A program made the position numbers and the translations under genes. The notes below the pieces were generated by a model. It was given only the letters and a program-made list of their open reading frames with translations, searched no databases and was not told where the DNA came from. Shown here piece after piece: positions 1 through 11,505 of a stretch of 64,000 nucleotides of DNA. The number at the start of each line of letters is the position of its first letter. The stretch's first letter is position 1. The stretch is from Gibbula magus (lineage: Eukaryota; Mollusca; Gastropoda; Trochida; Trochidae), in contig OW388294.1 of NCBI GenBank assembly GCA_936450465.1, forward strand, positions 67,011,575 to 67,075,574, read 5' to 3'.

Positions 1-732
1 ATATGAAATTTTGCCGCACTATGAGTTGTACAATATTTGGTTTGCAATATCTCAAATTAATTTTCATTAAATAAAGCATGTATATTCACATGACTACATG
101 CGTTCAAAATGTGAACATGTTTGACTCCATTTCATAATTTAGAAAGAGGTTCTGTCACTTGACCTCTGTAATTTGCATCTATATCCACACGTGACCCCAA
201 AGGAAATAGAAAATATCCGTTGGTTTATCCTGCAGAGGACACCATTCTTTGTATGATAAATAAGTATCATATGAACAGATTAACTCTTTCCATGAATTAA
301 TAGGACTGGGGCATTAATAGCCCTGTTTCAATGGAGATAGATTCTATAACATATTTCCTTCTTGATCAGCTAATTCAACAACGTAATGAGTTTCTTATCT
401 CCCATTGTGTTCACGTCTGGCTTCTAGCTTTACTCTTATTGTTATACCTTGTTGATGTTGCCTTTATCAGAAAGTTGTCTTTACACATTGCTAATATTAA
501 CTTGTTTCTCAAATCTCTGACATCCAACATTGTAATTACATACTCAGTGTTTATATGTTCCATTATAACATGGTAATATGAGTTCATGTATAAAGGTAAT
601 GTGAAGAATGTATCGGAGTTAAGTGTTTTGTTTTGTCTAATAGATTCATCAGAAGTCCCATGGGAATAGAAGCATAATTATTAATCAGAGATATAGGGGA
701 ATGGAAAACTGTGTCACTCAAAAGTATCGACG
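1..732 (+). other. Upstream flank of receptor 1 (duplicated unit 1)
   Basis: There is no convincing coding region here. The stretch is the 5' flank, and probably part of the 5' untranslated region, of the receptor gene that starts at 733. It aligns with 8933-9672 upstream of receptor 2. Both begin with the same 'ttttgccgcactatgagttg' string, and both contain 'cattgctaatattaa' and 'ccattataaca' blocks. Shorter parts also match 18990-19223 upstream of receptor 3. Conservation across the copies marks this as part of the duplicated unit. I could not place a promoter or a transcription start. Confidence 0.6.
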
Positions 733-1656
733 ATGGCGGAAGAGATAAACGTCTTGTTTGTGGTTCTCTACTCCGTGTTTTCTGTTCTGATTATGCTCAG
801 TAACAGCATCGTCATCATTGTCATCATCAAGTCACGTGAACTTCATCTCCCCACATTATGGAATATTGCATTCATGGCGGCATGGGATCTTGTTTTAGGA
901 TTTCATGTTCTGGTGTTCATTGTACCCTCTAAGAGTTTGAATGAATTTGTGTATCCGGATACGTTTGGGCCCTTAGCCACCAAAATATGGATGTTCATTA
1001 TGGTGCAGAACGGTATCAACATCATGATCGCTCTTGTGGACAGATACATATCTATCTCTTGGCCATTACATTACAACCAAATCATGTCACCAAAAAGATT
1101 CACCATTGCAGTCAGCAGCGGGGTTCTTGTTAACATTCTTCGTCTACTGTGTATACTATTTACTGCAAAAGAAGATGGAGTTTATAACAAGACTTTTGGT
1201 GTCTTTATGGCCTCGAACGGCAACACGAGAATGGCTGTTTCAGCAGTGTTCGGTCTTATAATTTTTGGCATTGTCATCGGTCTTCTCATAAAAATTCGCA
1301 TTGAGCTCAGAGGAACACGATCGAAAAATGAAGGACAACAACGCAGTTCATCACAGTTTACCTACACCATGTACCTATCAACTATAGCCTATATTGTGTG
1401 TTACATACCATCAGCAATCTATGGAATGGTTGTTTTCATAACGGGGAAATCAAGTGATGTGGTGATGCAAGTAGGAGCAACTTGCATTTTGTCCAACAGT
1501 CTGTGGAACGTCTTCATCTATGCTGCAACATATCGACCTTTCAGAGACGCATTTCTGAAGCTGTTTTGCCCTACATTCTTCAGGGAACGTGCAAGGCGTG
1601 AACTCCAGGTCCACTTCCACAACAAAAGAGTCAGTGTGATTCCAGTGGAAGAGTAA
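733..1656 (+). CDS. Intronless class A (rhodopsin-like) GPCR, copy 1
   Basis: A seven-transmembrane receptor of 307 residues in one uninterrupted reading frame. Membrane segments lie near residues 6-32, 39-64, 84-108, 122-143, 168-188, 212-236 and 245-266, followed by an amphipathic helix 8 (about 268-280). Class A landmarks are N24 (1.50), D52 (2.50), DRY at 103-105, a CYIP motif at 223-226 in place of CWxP, and N259-V-F-I-Y263 in place of NPxxY. There is no cysteine at the top of TM3, no TM4 tryptophan and no TM5 proline, and the loop between TM4 and TM5 is short. The LHLPT stretch before TM2 and the DRY...PLHYNQIM region recall melanocortin-type and vertebrate odorant receptors. The ligand is unknown. 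Intronless tandem copies favour a chemosensory or other lineage-specific role, which is inference. The ATG at 733 is supported by the matching ATG of copy 3. Confidence 0.9.
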   Translation: MAEEINVLFVVLYSVFSVLIMLSNSIVIIVIIKSRELHLPTLWNIAFMAAWDLVLGFHVLVFIVPSKSLNEFVYPDTFGPLATKIWMFIMVQNGINIMIALVDRYISISWPLHYNQIMSPKRFTIAVSSGVLVNILRLLCILFTAKEDGVYNKTFGVFMASNGNTRMAVSAVFGLIIFGIVIGLLIKIRIELRGTRSKNEGQQRSSSQFTYTMYLSTIAYIVCYIPSAIYGMVVFITGKSSDVVMQVGATCILSNSLWNVFIYAATYRPFRDAFLKLFCPTFFRERARRELQVHFHNKRVSVIPVEE

Positions 1657-3789
1657 ACCTGATTTGTTTTACTAGAGTTCATTAGAATTTAGCACTGTGC
1701 TCAACGTTGGTTGGATACTTTCATATTGGACAACTTATGATATATGCATTGCCATGACTGATGCGAAGCCTGGGTCAAACCTGAACATTTCACTTTAAAT
1801 TTTATTGCTTGAATCCTAAGCAATGTTTATCTCAAATGTCGATAGTAAGAGAATGAGAAAGGAACAATTACGGAATTACATACAGAAGCATAAGCAATTA
1901 TTATGATTTGATGGAACCGGAAATGTACTTGCATCGATTGAAGGATCAGCCAAATGTGTTTTTCTGTCTAAAATGTATGAACTTTTCCTTTCATTGATTG
2001 AAGTATAATTCACTTTTTTCGTCTTAAGTCTGAAATGATTTAAAGGATACATTTTAAAATCACAGGGAAATATGATGGAAGACAGAGACCTTATAATCAC
2101 TATCACGTTTTTCAAGGGCATTTAGACTACTTCAGAAAAAATAAGATTTCCCGATATGTATTTTATACTTCTTTAGGTATAGTAAAACGGATAACTTATT
2201 GATGGATATTGCATTAAATCATTTGAGAAAAATTAAAATAGATAAACTAAATGAGTATAAAAAATGTTTGAATCAAGAGAAAAGTTATGCTATGTGATGG
2301 GATTTTATATATGTTTATTTGCCATTAAATTATTTGTCCACAAGCACATAATGATAAAGTATTGGTGAGATATGGGTAATTGTTGTTACTGATAAATGAG
2401 CTTGGTGAACGTTTAAGTAATGTTCGTATTGTAACTGTTCAGCTAATACATAAATGTTGATCAATTAACAAAATGAGCAAGTGATGTGATGAACTTTGCT
2501 TAATCTACTTAGAGAATTTTGCCACTTACTCATAAACATTTTATTTATATTGTAAGATAACAAAACTTCTCATATTTTTTACTTTATCAACATTCGGGAA
2601 ATGAAGCTCAAACGTTAAGATGGGGGTTTATGATTATGTAGTCAGGATCGTCTGAGAAAGTATCCGACTAGTGGATTCCATCACTTTTTGTCCTCTGAAT
2701 GCACATTCTTACATTTAGAGAAAAACAAAGCTTTATAGCAGGATATACCTTTGACTAAGCGAACACAATATAGGAAATAAATAGAAAAAAATCTAAATTT
2801 TAAAATAAACTTTTGATTATATATTCGGACAATTGTGGCAGAAAGTAGGAATCTTGTATCAACATTATCATAAATTGAGATATTTGAAACATTTTAGTCA
2901 TTAAGTGACTAAAAGCTTGTATTTAGAAGAGCCTTGTCAATGTTTGAATATAATTGGGTGTGATAATCTATATTTTTTCATGATGTTTGTCTCTCCCTCC
3001 AAAGTGAAGTGTTTGATATCTATGTGTGACAGACATTGTCGATCTCCAAAAGGACAACTTAATGATTGAACTGCTTTGGACGAGTCCCTTGCGGAAGGTC
3101 ACTCAATTATCGAAACCTCGACTCATCCCCAAAAAGTGTAAATTATTTCAAATACTGTTGCAGCTCGTGTAAACCCAAATATAATTATATTTCATATGTA
3201 TTTAGTTGTGAAATATGTGGTGTTGCCTTTCGAAAGTGATTTTTCTCAATGTGTGTCTCTGTTCGCCAGGTAGTACAATAAGGTACCTGGATTGGAAGTG
3301 AAACAATGCAACAGATAACCTGAAAATGCTTTAATTGGCAGCTAGGTAGACTTCCAGTATGTTGAGAATGAAAAGAGAACGATGTTGTGCTAACATAGGG
3401 TAATAATGTGTGTGCGTTGGAGTTCGGAGCGGTGGTATAATTTACTCATTATTAGTTTATCATAATTTTATATTTTTTCACGTGTTAATTGACAGTCCAA
3501 AATAATCAGTAGTGTTCATCTCTGATTTGTGAACAAAACTATTTTAATGTAACAGTTCGAATTCTGTTATTCAATCAGATACTCATATTTTGAATTATGT
3601 ATAAATACTGTCAATTGTAATGTTTGTATTTACAAAATAGTTTTTATGTTTTCTCGTAGATGTAAGAATAATGATAACATTGTTTTTGTTATGAAAGGTT
3701 GAAAACATGATCAAATAAGTATAAACCATTCCTCATCGGTAAAACAAGGAAATTGCTTCATCCAGAAGCAATTGTAATGTGACCACCTT

Positions 3790-4140
3790 TTAAAGGGGCA
3801 GTAGCACGTTTTTTCGCTGAAATAAGTCAATGAAATATATTTGAAAAAGGATGTCACCAATAGGAAAACACGGTTCTCTCTTTGGAAAATCAAATTAAAA
3901 ATGAGTGTGTAGATATAGTTCCGTAACGCCATGGGAATCATGTTTGGCATTCGAAATAATAAGATGTTTCCACAATAAAATGGCCGCAATGCATTTTTTT
4001 GCTTTTAACGCAACACTGTTATTACCACTACGGATAATTGGTTTATGTAATAAGTTAATATAAATGACACAAACTATAATTATAAATGGGAAATTTGAAC
4101 AAATAAAATTTGAAAAAAAACCGTGCTACTGCCCCTTTAA
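3790..4140. mobile_element. TTAA-flanked MITE, family 1 (copy in unit 1)
   Basis: A 351 bp non-autonomous DNA transposon with terminal inverted repeats AGGGGCAGTAGCACG at both ends, each bordered by TTAA (3790-3793 and 4137-4140). There is no coding capacity. A TTAA target duplication is typical of piggyBac and Kolobok-type elements; which superfamily mobilised this one cannot be told from this copy. The corresponding site of unit 2 (about 13785-13800) lacks the element. Related copies are at 12180-12540, 35510-35847 and 41384-41870. Confidence 0.75.
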
Positions 4141-4853
4141 TAATTGGAGGGTGGGAAATGGATCTGCGTTGCTTGACCGAACTATAATCATTCGTTTGAG
4201 AATTCGAAGTATTGTGGTGGATTGTTTAACATCACGTATCCCTTTAAAGAATCATACTGGTTGAACTACACATGTATGAGTATACTAATAATAAGCTATT
4301 ACTTTCATTACTGTCCCAATCCTCGCAGACAGAAATGCTCTTGGTTTTACTACATGTGAAAAGACTGGTGGTGTCATTCGAATACTATGAACACATTATT
4401 AGTAAACTTATCAAAATGACCAAAGGTATCACAATTAACATACTTCATTGCTCTTTTATGAGATTTAAAAGTGTTTAGATAGCTTAATGAGTCGTGTTTT
4501 CGTCATTCGCAACATTGACGTGCTTATATTAGTCCTTGTTGATGTGGTAGGATTACCGAGCTTTGTCCTTGTAGTGAACATCTTTGATTTTTTAAATGAA
4601 ATACTTTAATATGACAGTTCCAATTCTGTTCTTCCATCAGATATTCCTATTTTGAATTATTGATACATAAGACAGTCAGTTGTACTCTTTGTGTTTATAA
4701 ACGTTCTGCCAATTGTCCTCTCGAATGTAAGAATACATTTTGTTAAATGATAACATTGTTTTCGCTGTGAAAGGTTAATAATATTATCAAATAGCCACTG
4801 AATATAACAACTCTATATATTACAGAGATGTTTAGACAGTAAGCATGAAGTTC

Positions 4854-5095
4854 TTCAAAGGCAATGTAGCACTTTTCTGCTTTTTTACATGTTTAGAATT
4901 GCCATTTTTAATACAAGTTTATGCAGTATATATTTACTAAGGAGGGTAAACAGCCCTTTTCTTAGTCGTAGAAAACGTACAAACCATTCGTTTTCGAAAT
5001 CTTGATTGAGACGGATTTTTTTGCAATTGGTAACATTTCTATTTGTTTTCTGATATTGCTTTATTTCCATTAGAAAACGTGCTACAGTCCCTTTA
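4854..5095. mobile_element. Short MITE with related ends, family 2 (unit 1)
   Basis: A 242 bp element with inverted ends resembling AGGCAATGTAGCAC and its mate GTGCTACAGTCCCT, and TTAA at the right border (decayed to TTCA at the left). Its interior differs from the 350 bp family. The same insertion is present in unit 2 at 13911-14147, so it predates the duplication. Confidence 0.6.
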
Positions 5096-5559
5096 AGGTC
5101 AGACTGTTTAAAGTTATCAAGGTAACTCGTCACAAATACCTTTAATCAATTAAAATATAATGATTGAGCTACACATGTCTATATATACTATTACAAGCAT
5201 ATTCATCCCAATGCATTAGGACATTAATGTTATTGGCGATAATCATAACGAAATTAGCCTGCTAGTGTTATTCGAACAAAATGAAGAACGTTATCAGCAA
5301 AGTTACCACTATGACCATCATCATTAACCTTGTTACCTTGCTCTTTCATGAGATGTAAAGTTGTGGATGGTTAATAGTCGTGTTTTTCTCGTTAGAGACA
5401 GTGACGTGCTTAATCCTTGTTGATGTGGCAGGATTACTGAGCTTTGTCCTCAGGATGATTTATCTGAGCCATAATGTCGTCAATTCCATTAAGGACAGAT
5501 AACACCTGACATACGTACGAGCGTTAGGTAAAATAAGCAGTTAATAAATTGAGTTGGTG

Positions 5560-8500
5560 TGAAATTAAACTATACCTAAATCTTCCATAATCGCCAATAC
5601 TGTCACATAAAATCACTTATGTTTCGTATATAATAATAATAATAATAATATAATAATTCAATATGCGCCACACACGGGTTACTTGCTCTCCTATAATGTC
5701 ATGTTTACTTTAATAATATTTTAGAGCAATATTTATAAATATATTCCATAGGTGCTTGCTTACCAATCCATGTTCAGTTTTGTATTTCAAGTGGGTGGCA
5801 GGGTATGTGAGCTAAGGTCATGTTTGATTTGTTATGTTTGTGTAATGACATGGACGTAATGGGCATATGTATCATCTCCCAATTCACATGATTAAAGAGT
5901 ACATTGTAAGCATATAACCCGCTGTTAGTTCAACATAAATAAATTGTTATCAGAAAATATTGTAATATTCTAAATGCCTATAACGTACAGGGTTTATTGA
6001 AGCAAGTTGTAAAAGCTTCATAATAACACATACGTCTTCATTCACCTGATCACGGATTAAGCATTTACTCAGAAACACGGTGATTTGTTTCCTTGCCATA
6101 TTTTCCTTTACTTAAGTATTCCGTCTTAACAATCATTGCCAACCGATTGTCGTACAGATAGGTGTATTATCATTTCCCAATGGGTCCCAATGACTGGGTG
6201 TCTAAAATAGCCTTAAAATGCAACCAAACTCTTCAAAATTGCTCAGATGATTTTTTTTCTGATAGCTGAAATAATTATCTATAGCATGATATATTACATG
6301 ATATCTTTGAATTTGGTTGCAGATTATAACTTCACATGGAAATCGGGTCTGGATTTCTGAATTTGGTTGCATAGGCAACTGCAACCAAACTTTTTAAACC
6401 ATCAAAATACATGTTTTTATCAAACAGAACAGCCTTGACTTGACACAATTTGGTTGCAGAAGGAAAATATCATGATCTTGTGAATGTTGGAACTTACCTT
6501 GCCTTTTATTTTAATATCTACAGTTAGCGGAAACTTCTTAGCGATCGTTATCGAGTCCGGTTTTCGATCATGTCATATTATCATGTTGCTGTCATTTCTA
6601 ATGCTATAGATAGAAACTACCCACTAACCTTGTTTAATTTAACATTTACTACGATAAGGCATGTCTAGGTAGGCACGTTTGACACATTTTGTCCAATTTT
6701 AAGCATTAATTTACGTTTTTGTTTACAATCAGCTGACAACGTGGCCGCGAGATGAATTCGAATTGTTGTCAAATCTTATCACAATTCTGATTGGTTGTCA
6801 GAGATATCTTTGATAACTAAATTAGTTTTATTGGAAATAAACAGCATTAAATTATTTTAATTGATAGTTTCTATCTAGAAACGTGAATAAAAGCAACCAG
6901 AATTAATAAACATGAATTTATTTTTTTGTTTAGAAATGGTTGATACGGAATGAGCCAATGGGAGGTTGCGTTACATACATTGGTTTCATACGTCATACAC
7001 TTAGCGAGAGAGAACTTGCCGAAATGATTCAGAAAATGTCATCGTATTTTTCTCAAATTTAGTAAATTTGAAAACCTCTGCAACCGAGCTCATCCTATGT
7101 GCTTGTCAAAACACTATTGTTTTCTCTGCAACCAAATATTTATTTGCCAAGGTAGGAATAAGGATGTACATAAATTTGGTTGCAGATCCCTATAGGGGAC
7201 TGCAACCAAATTCAATAAATACGATGTTTCAAGTACATTTCTGTCTTGCAACCAATTTTTCTGATGTCAGATATAATATGTCATGTTATAGAAAATCATC
7301 TCTGCTATTTTGATCACTTTGTATGATCAGTTTCTCTTACTTCAGTAGCATTTAAACATCATTGTGGAGCCCCCGTCATTTGGACCCTTCAATTACTCTT
7401 AGGCCATCATTTCACAATCCACCTGATGAAATACTAATCATAAATCCATTGCATGTTAGAAATAAAAAGGTTGTTACCCAGAAATATTGTGATATTTTAA
7501 ATGCCCATAACAAACAGGATTTAATTAAATAAGTGAGTACTTCAGAATATAGGGTTCCAGTCACCTGATTAAAAAGTAAACACTTACTAGGACAGTCTGT
7601 GATTTCATTTCCTTCCTTACCACCTTTTTATAGTTTTCACAATCAATGCTTACCATAGTCATTTACATAGCAGAATAACAGATTAAAATATTTTTAAAAT
7701 CCCTACTTTTTTCCAATGATAAATGTTCATCTCACACGTAAAGGCTTCAAGTGCAGTATGGTCTTTGCATTTTTACGTTTGTAATGTACTGCGATGACAT
7801 CAATGTTTTTAATTGCATTGTAAGTCTATATGCTTCTTAATAGGGTCAATTGGGATGTCCTTGTAGTTGAAGATGACAAAGTTTTCTACACAATTTAACA
7901 TCGAAACGACATTTCTCAGTCATCTTTGACTTAACATAAATCGTAAATACTCGTATATAATAATAATTCATGACAGCCGTGGCCATAAGGAAGGGTGTTC
8001 AACGTTTCACGCGAGCGAGATTACCCACTTTGAACCGTTCATGGTCAAGATCAATAACTGTTTTACGCAAAAACACAACACGAATTCATTATTCAATGTG
8101 CGCAGCACTAACGTTAACAATGAATAAATTAAACAGGATACTCAAACAAATCCGAATTTTAATATTAATAAATCAAAGAACTAATGAATTGGTTTGAAAT
8201 ACATATCTCCTGTTGGGCGACATCGCCAGTGTAGTGTCACTAGTTCGATCGCATGTTTCGACTTACCCACTTCAGAATTTTTGTTTAGGAGTATATATTA
8301 TAATATTTCCGGAAGAAGAAGTAATAACATTTATCATGTGTTAATAGACGTACAGTTTGTATGACATGATATTATGAATTTTCATGATTAAAACGTCTTC
8401 GATTGAATTTCTGTCTAGTTAATGTGAAACGGTTTTGGATGAACAATAATATTTACACTTTGCAACATTAATTTTGACACACCATTTTGATGATTAAGGC

Positions 8501-8930
8501 AAACATCCTACTGATACTGGTACATGAGAGTTGGCAATGCAAGGCAAGAACACATGATTATTAACCAAGTTTTAATTTTAATTCCACAGAACAGAAAAGA
8601 ACAGAATTTATCCTCAAAAGCACATACAAAAGCGATATAGAGAGCATACTGGTATATACAAATACGAAATGCTGATGATATTATTTAAAAAGACACAGTT
8701 TTTTAATAGATATTTTGATAACTTCATCATAAGGGGTTGACAATCAAGCTAAACTTAGGTTGCCAATTCTTAAATCCCCTGTACATTAGTCACATGTATG
8801 GAACAGTGAACATGGACGTGCGGGAATTAAATTTGTGACTTAAGCTGCTTTTGTTAGCTGTGAGTAACTTGCTTGCTCTGTAGTTTTCAAATCTTGATGA
8901 ACGTGTTTTGGCATTCTTTGATCCTAATAA
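5560..8930. other. Block found only in unit 1
   Basis: No gene is recognised. Most of the block has no counterpart after receptor 2. It holds an (AAT)n run near 5630-5660, a pair of related segments (about 5930-6180 and 7450-7700) that flank the CTGCAACCAAA-rich stretch, and at 8565-8600 an 'attccacagaacag' string shared with 14535-14575 at the end of unit 2. The 7970-8197 reading frame has no recognisable features. Confidence 0.5.
6219..7266. repeat. Cluster of CTGCAACCAAA motifs in both orientations
   Basis: The 11-mer CTGCAACCAAA or its complement TTTGGTTGCAG, exact or with one change, occurs near 6219, 6312, 6362, 6379, 6449, 7078, 7126, 7175, 7200 and 7256. Two pairs are closely spaced inverted repeats (6362/6379 and 7175/7200). 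The motif is not prominent elsewhere in the window. The block is bracketed by related sequences at 5930-6180 and 7450-7700. It is probably the interior or ends of a foldback-type element. Confidence 0.6.
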
Positions 8931-8932
8931 AT

Positions 8933-9672
8933 TTTGCCGCACTATGAGTTGCACAATATTTAGTTTGTCATATCTCACATTAATTTTCATTAAATAAAGC
9001 ATGTTTATTCACATGAAGCTCTATCCATGATTACAGGTGTTGGAAATGTTAATGTGTTTGACGCCATTTTAATTTTCAAAAGAAGTTCCGTCAAATATCC
9101 TCTGTAATTTGCATCTATCCAAAGGATATCGAAAATATCCTTTGCCTTTATCCTGCAGAGGACACCATCCTTTGTATGATAAATCAGTATCATATAACCA
9201 GTTTAACGATTTCCATGAATTAATCTAGAGTTACATTGTGAGCAAAAAATCAATGGGACTTAACCTGAAATAAAACAAAGAAGAAGAGTAGATCCAGAAG
9301 CATAAGCCCTGATTGAATGGATATGCATTCTATCACACACTTTCTTCTTATGATCAGCTAATTCAAAATAGTAATTACTTGCTTATCTCTCGTTGTGTAC
9401 ATCTCTGACATTTTAGCTTTACTCTTATTGTTATACCTCGTTAATTTTGCCTCAATCAGAAAGTTGTCTTTACACATTGCTAATATTAATCTGTTTCTCG
9501 AATCTCGGACATTGTAATAACATACGTGCTTATATTCTCCATTATAACATTGTAATATGAGTTCATGTACAACGGTAATATGAACAATGTAAGTCTAGCC
9601 TAAATATGTTCTGTCTGATAGATTCGTAAGGAAAAAAATGAAAACTCAAAAGAGGCAACAAAGTCGGAAAAG
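8933..9672 (+). other. Upstream flank of receptor 2 (start of unit 2)
   Basis: This stretch aligns with 8-732 upstream of receptor 1 and marks the beginning of the second duplicated unit. It has no supported coding region. The hydrophobic reading frame at 331-576 of unit 1 is interrupted by a stop here, which argues that it is not a protein in either unit. Confidence 0.6.
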
Positions 9673-10599
9673 ATGGACGTCTTGTTTGTGGTTCTGTACT
9701 CCGTGTTTTCTGTTCTGATTCTGATCAGTAATATCATCGTCATCATCGTTATAATCGTCATCATCAAGTCACGTGAACTTCATCTCCCCACATTATGGAA
9801 TATTGCATTCATGGCGGCATGGGATCTTGCTTTAGGATTGCATGTGCTGGTGTTCATTGTACCCTCTAAGAGTTTGAATGAGTTTGTGTATCCGGATGCA
9901 TTTGGGGTATTGCCCGCCATATTGCTGATGTTCATTATGGTTCAGAACGCTCTCAACATCATGGTCGCCCTTGTGGATAGATACGTTGCTGTGTGTTCAC
10001 CTTTACATTACCACCGAATCATGTCACTTAAGAGATTCACCATTGCAATCAGCGGCGGACTTCTTGTTAACCTTATTCGTCTACTGTGTATCCTCTTCAC
10101 TACAAACGATGTTGGAGTTTATAACACTGCCATGGGTATCTTTACCCCCTCAGATGTCAACCTGAGAACGTCTGTTTCAGGAGTGTTCTGTCTCATCATA
10201 TTGAGCATCGTCATTGGTCTCCTGATAAAAATTCGCCTGGAGCTGAGAAAAATACAATCAAATAGAGGACGACAACAGAGTAGTTCATCACAGTTTACTT
10301 ACACCATGTACCTATCAACGATGGTCTACATCATGTGTTACATGCCATCAACAGTCTATGGATTGGTCGGTCTCATAACGGGGAAATCAAGTGATGTGGT
10401 GATGCAAGTTGGAATGACTTGCATTTTGTCCAACAGTCTGTGGAACGTCTTCATCTATGCTGCAACATATCGACCTTTCAGAGACGCATTTCTGAAGCTG
10501 TTTTTCCCTACCTTCTTCAGAGAACGTGCAAGGCGTGAACTCCAGGTCGAATTCAACAACACTAGGGCCAGTGTATATACAGTGGAATCGCAAAACTGA
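9673..10599 (+). CDS. Intronless class A (rhodopsin-like) GPCR, copy 2
   Basis: A 308-residue seven-transmembrane receptor, clearly paralogous to 733-1656 and 19224-20153 along its whole length. Landmarks are N20 (1.50), D51 (2.50), DRY at 102-104, CYMP at 222-225 and N258-V-F-I-Y262. It shares the family's lack of a TM3 cysteine, TM4 tryptophan and NPxxY proline. Two features are particular to this copy. The codon aligned with the start of copies 1 and 3 is AAG (9661-9663), so translation most likely begins four codons later at 9673; the frame upstream is closed by a TAG at 9619 with no other ATG. TM1 carries three extra hydrophobic residues in an Ile/Val-rich run encoded by near-repeated ATC/GTC codons. 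The best differences between copies lie in the TM2-TM3 loop, the TM4-TM5 loop and the C-terminus. Confidence 0.9.
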   Translation: MDVLFVVLYSVFSVLILISNIIVIIVIIVIIKSRELHLPTLWNIAFMAAWDLALGLHVLVFIVPSKSLNEFVYPDAFGVLPAILLMFIMVQNALNIMVALVDRYVAVCSPLHYHRIMSLKRFTIAISGGLLVNLIRLLCILFTTNDVGVYNTAMGIFTPSDVNLRTSVSGVFCLIILSIVIGLLIKIRLELRKIQSNRGRQQSSSSQFTYTMYLSTMVYIMCYMPSTVYGLVGLITGKSSDVVMQVGMTCILSNSLWNVFIYAATYRPFRDAFLKLFFPTFFRERARRELQVEFNNTRASVYTVESQN

Positions 10600-10656
10600 T
10601 TTGGTTTTACTTGAGTTCATTAGGATTTCGCAGTTTGCTTAACTTTGGTTGGATAC

Positions 10657-11011
10657 CATCCTCGGTTACCCAGGATTGTATATATGCTCCGTTAATCTCC
10701 ACTTTATCATCCCTAGGACACCGTATCAAAGAAATCTGTACTCAAATTACCCGCCCTTAGCCAGCGTGACAATTCATATCACTTCGTTACAAAGCACGCA
10801 CCTCCTGAGCATAGTCATTTTGTTAGCAAGTTCACCGGTTATCACCCTTGACCATTTCCGTCTTATCCTATCGAGCATTTCCATTGGTTAGTGATTTATC
10901 ACGCCGGCCAAGGGTCGGTAATTTGAGTACAGATTCCTCTGACAGAGTGTCCTTTGGGTGATATAGTGGAGAGGAACGGAGCATATATAAAACCCTGGGT
11001 AACCGATGATG
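10657..11011. mobile_element. 355 bp foldback transposon with 8 bp target duplication
   Basis: The element has 18 bp terminal inverted repeats, CATCCTCGGTTACCCAGG at the left and CATCATCGGTTACCCAGG (complement) at the right, differing at one position. Long inner arms also pair (about 10730-10770 with 10895-10936). The 8 bp 'ttggatac' is present on both sides (10649-10656 and 11012-11019) and once at the empty site of unit 1 (1711-1718). The 8 bp duplication fits hAT- or P-like superfamilies; the terminal sequence alone does not decide. There is no transposase. The 80-codon reading frame inside is incidental. Confidence 0.85.
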
Positions 11012-11499
11012 TTGGATACGTTCACATTGGCCAAGTCATGAGATATCCATTGACAACACTGATCCTATCCCTTCACAGTCCAACCCGAACATTTCACTTT
11101 AACGTTTGTTCTTGGATCTGAGGCAATGTATATCTGAAATGCCTAAAAGTTCATAAAGGGAAAGGAGTATTAAAGCATAATAGTACATAAGACTGAGTAT
11201 ATTTGTAATTTGCTGGAAATGGAAATGTACGAAGGATCATTCAAATGTGTTTCTGTCTACAATGTATAAACTTTTCCTTTCATTGACTGAGATATAATTC
11301 ACTCTTTTCGTCTGAAATGATTCAACAGATACATCTTAAAATCACAGGGAAATATGATGATAGTTATGCTGAAAATGTTACAAAGCAAGTGAAGTTTAGA
11401 CAAAGACTTTATAATCAAGGGCATTTAGACTACTTCAGAACATACACGACGATTCGAAGTAAATGCTTGCTCCTGCATCAGGTTGAATGTGATGTTCAT

Positions 11500-11505
11500 A
11501 ATAAA
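11500..11505 (+). other. Candidate poly(A) signal of receptor 2
   Basis: AATAAA lies about 900 bp after the stop. The aligned position in unit 3 (20521-20526) also carries AATAAA, whereas unit 1 has a deletion here. Paralogue conservation makes it a plausible polyadenylation signal. Confidence 0.35.

Larger units (their letters stand above)
1657..5560. other. Downstream flank of receptor 1, shared with unit 2
   Basis: No gene is visible. The segment aligns in order with 10600-14520 downstream of receptor 2, for example around 2200-2340 versus 11580-11710 and 5400-5500 versus 14430-14520. Differences include a deletion near 2130 that removed about 75 bp, a TTAA-flanked MITE at 3790-4140, and an extra internal copy of about 170 bp (3540-3710 resembles 4610-4790). 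The 8 bp 'ttggatac' at 1711-1718 is the empty target of the foldback element found in unit 2. Confidence 0.6.

Noticed and set aside
331..576. 81-codon hydrophobic frame upstream of receptor 1
   Set aside because: The aligned sequence in unit 2 (from 9319) meets a stop after about 14 codons and is frameshifted, so the frame is not conserved as protein.
5930..7700. CRISPR-like array in the CTGCAACCAAA block
   Set aside because: The motif is only 11 bp, occurs in both orientations and has irregular spacing; the window is eukaryotic.
10649..10891. 80-codon frame
   Set aside because: It lies inside the foldback transposon and pairs with its other arm; no family features.
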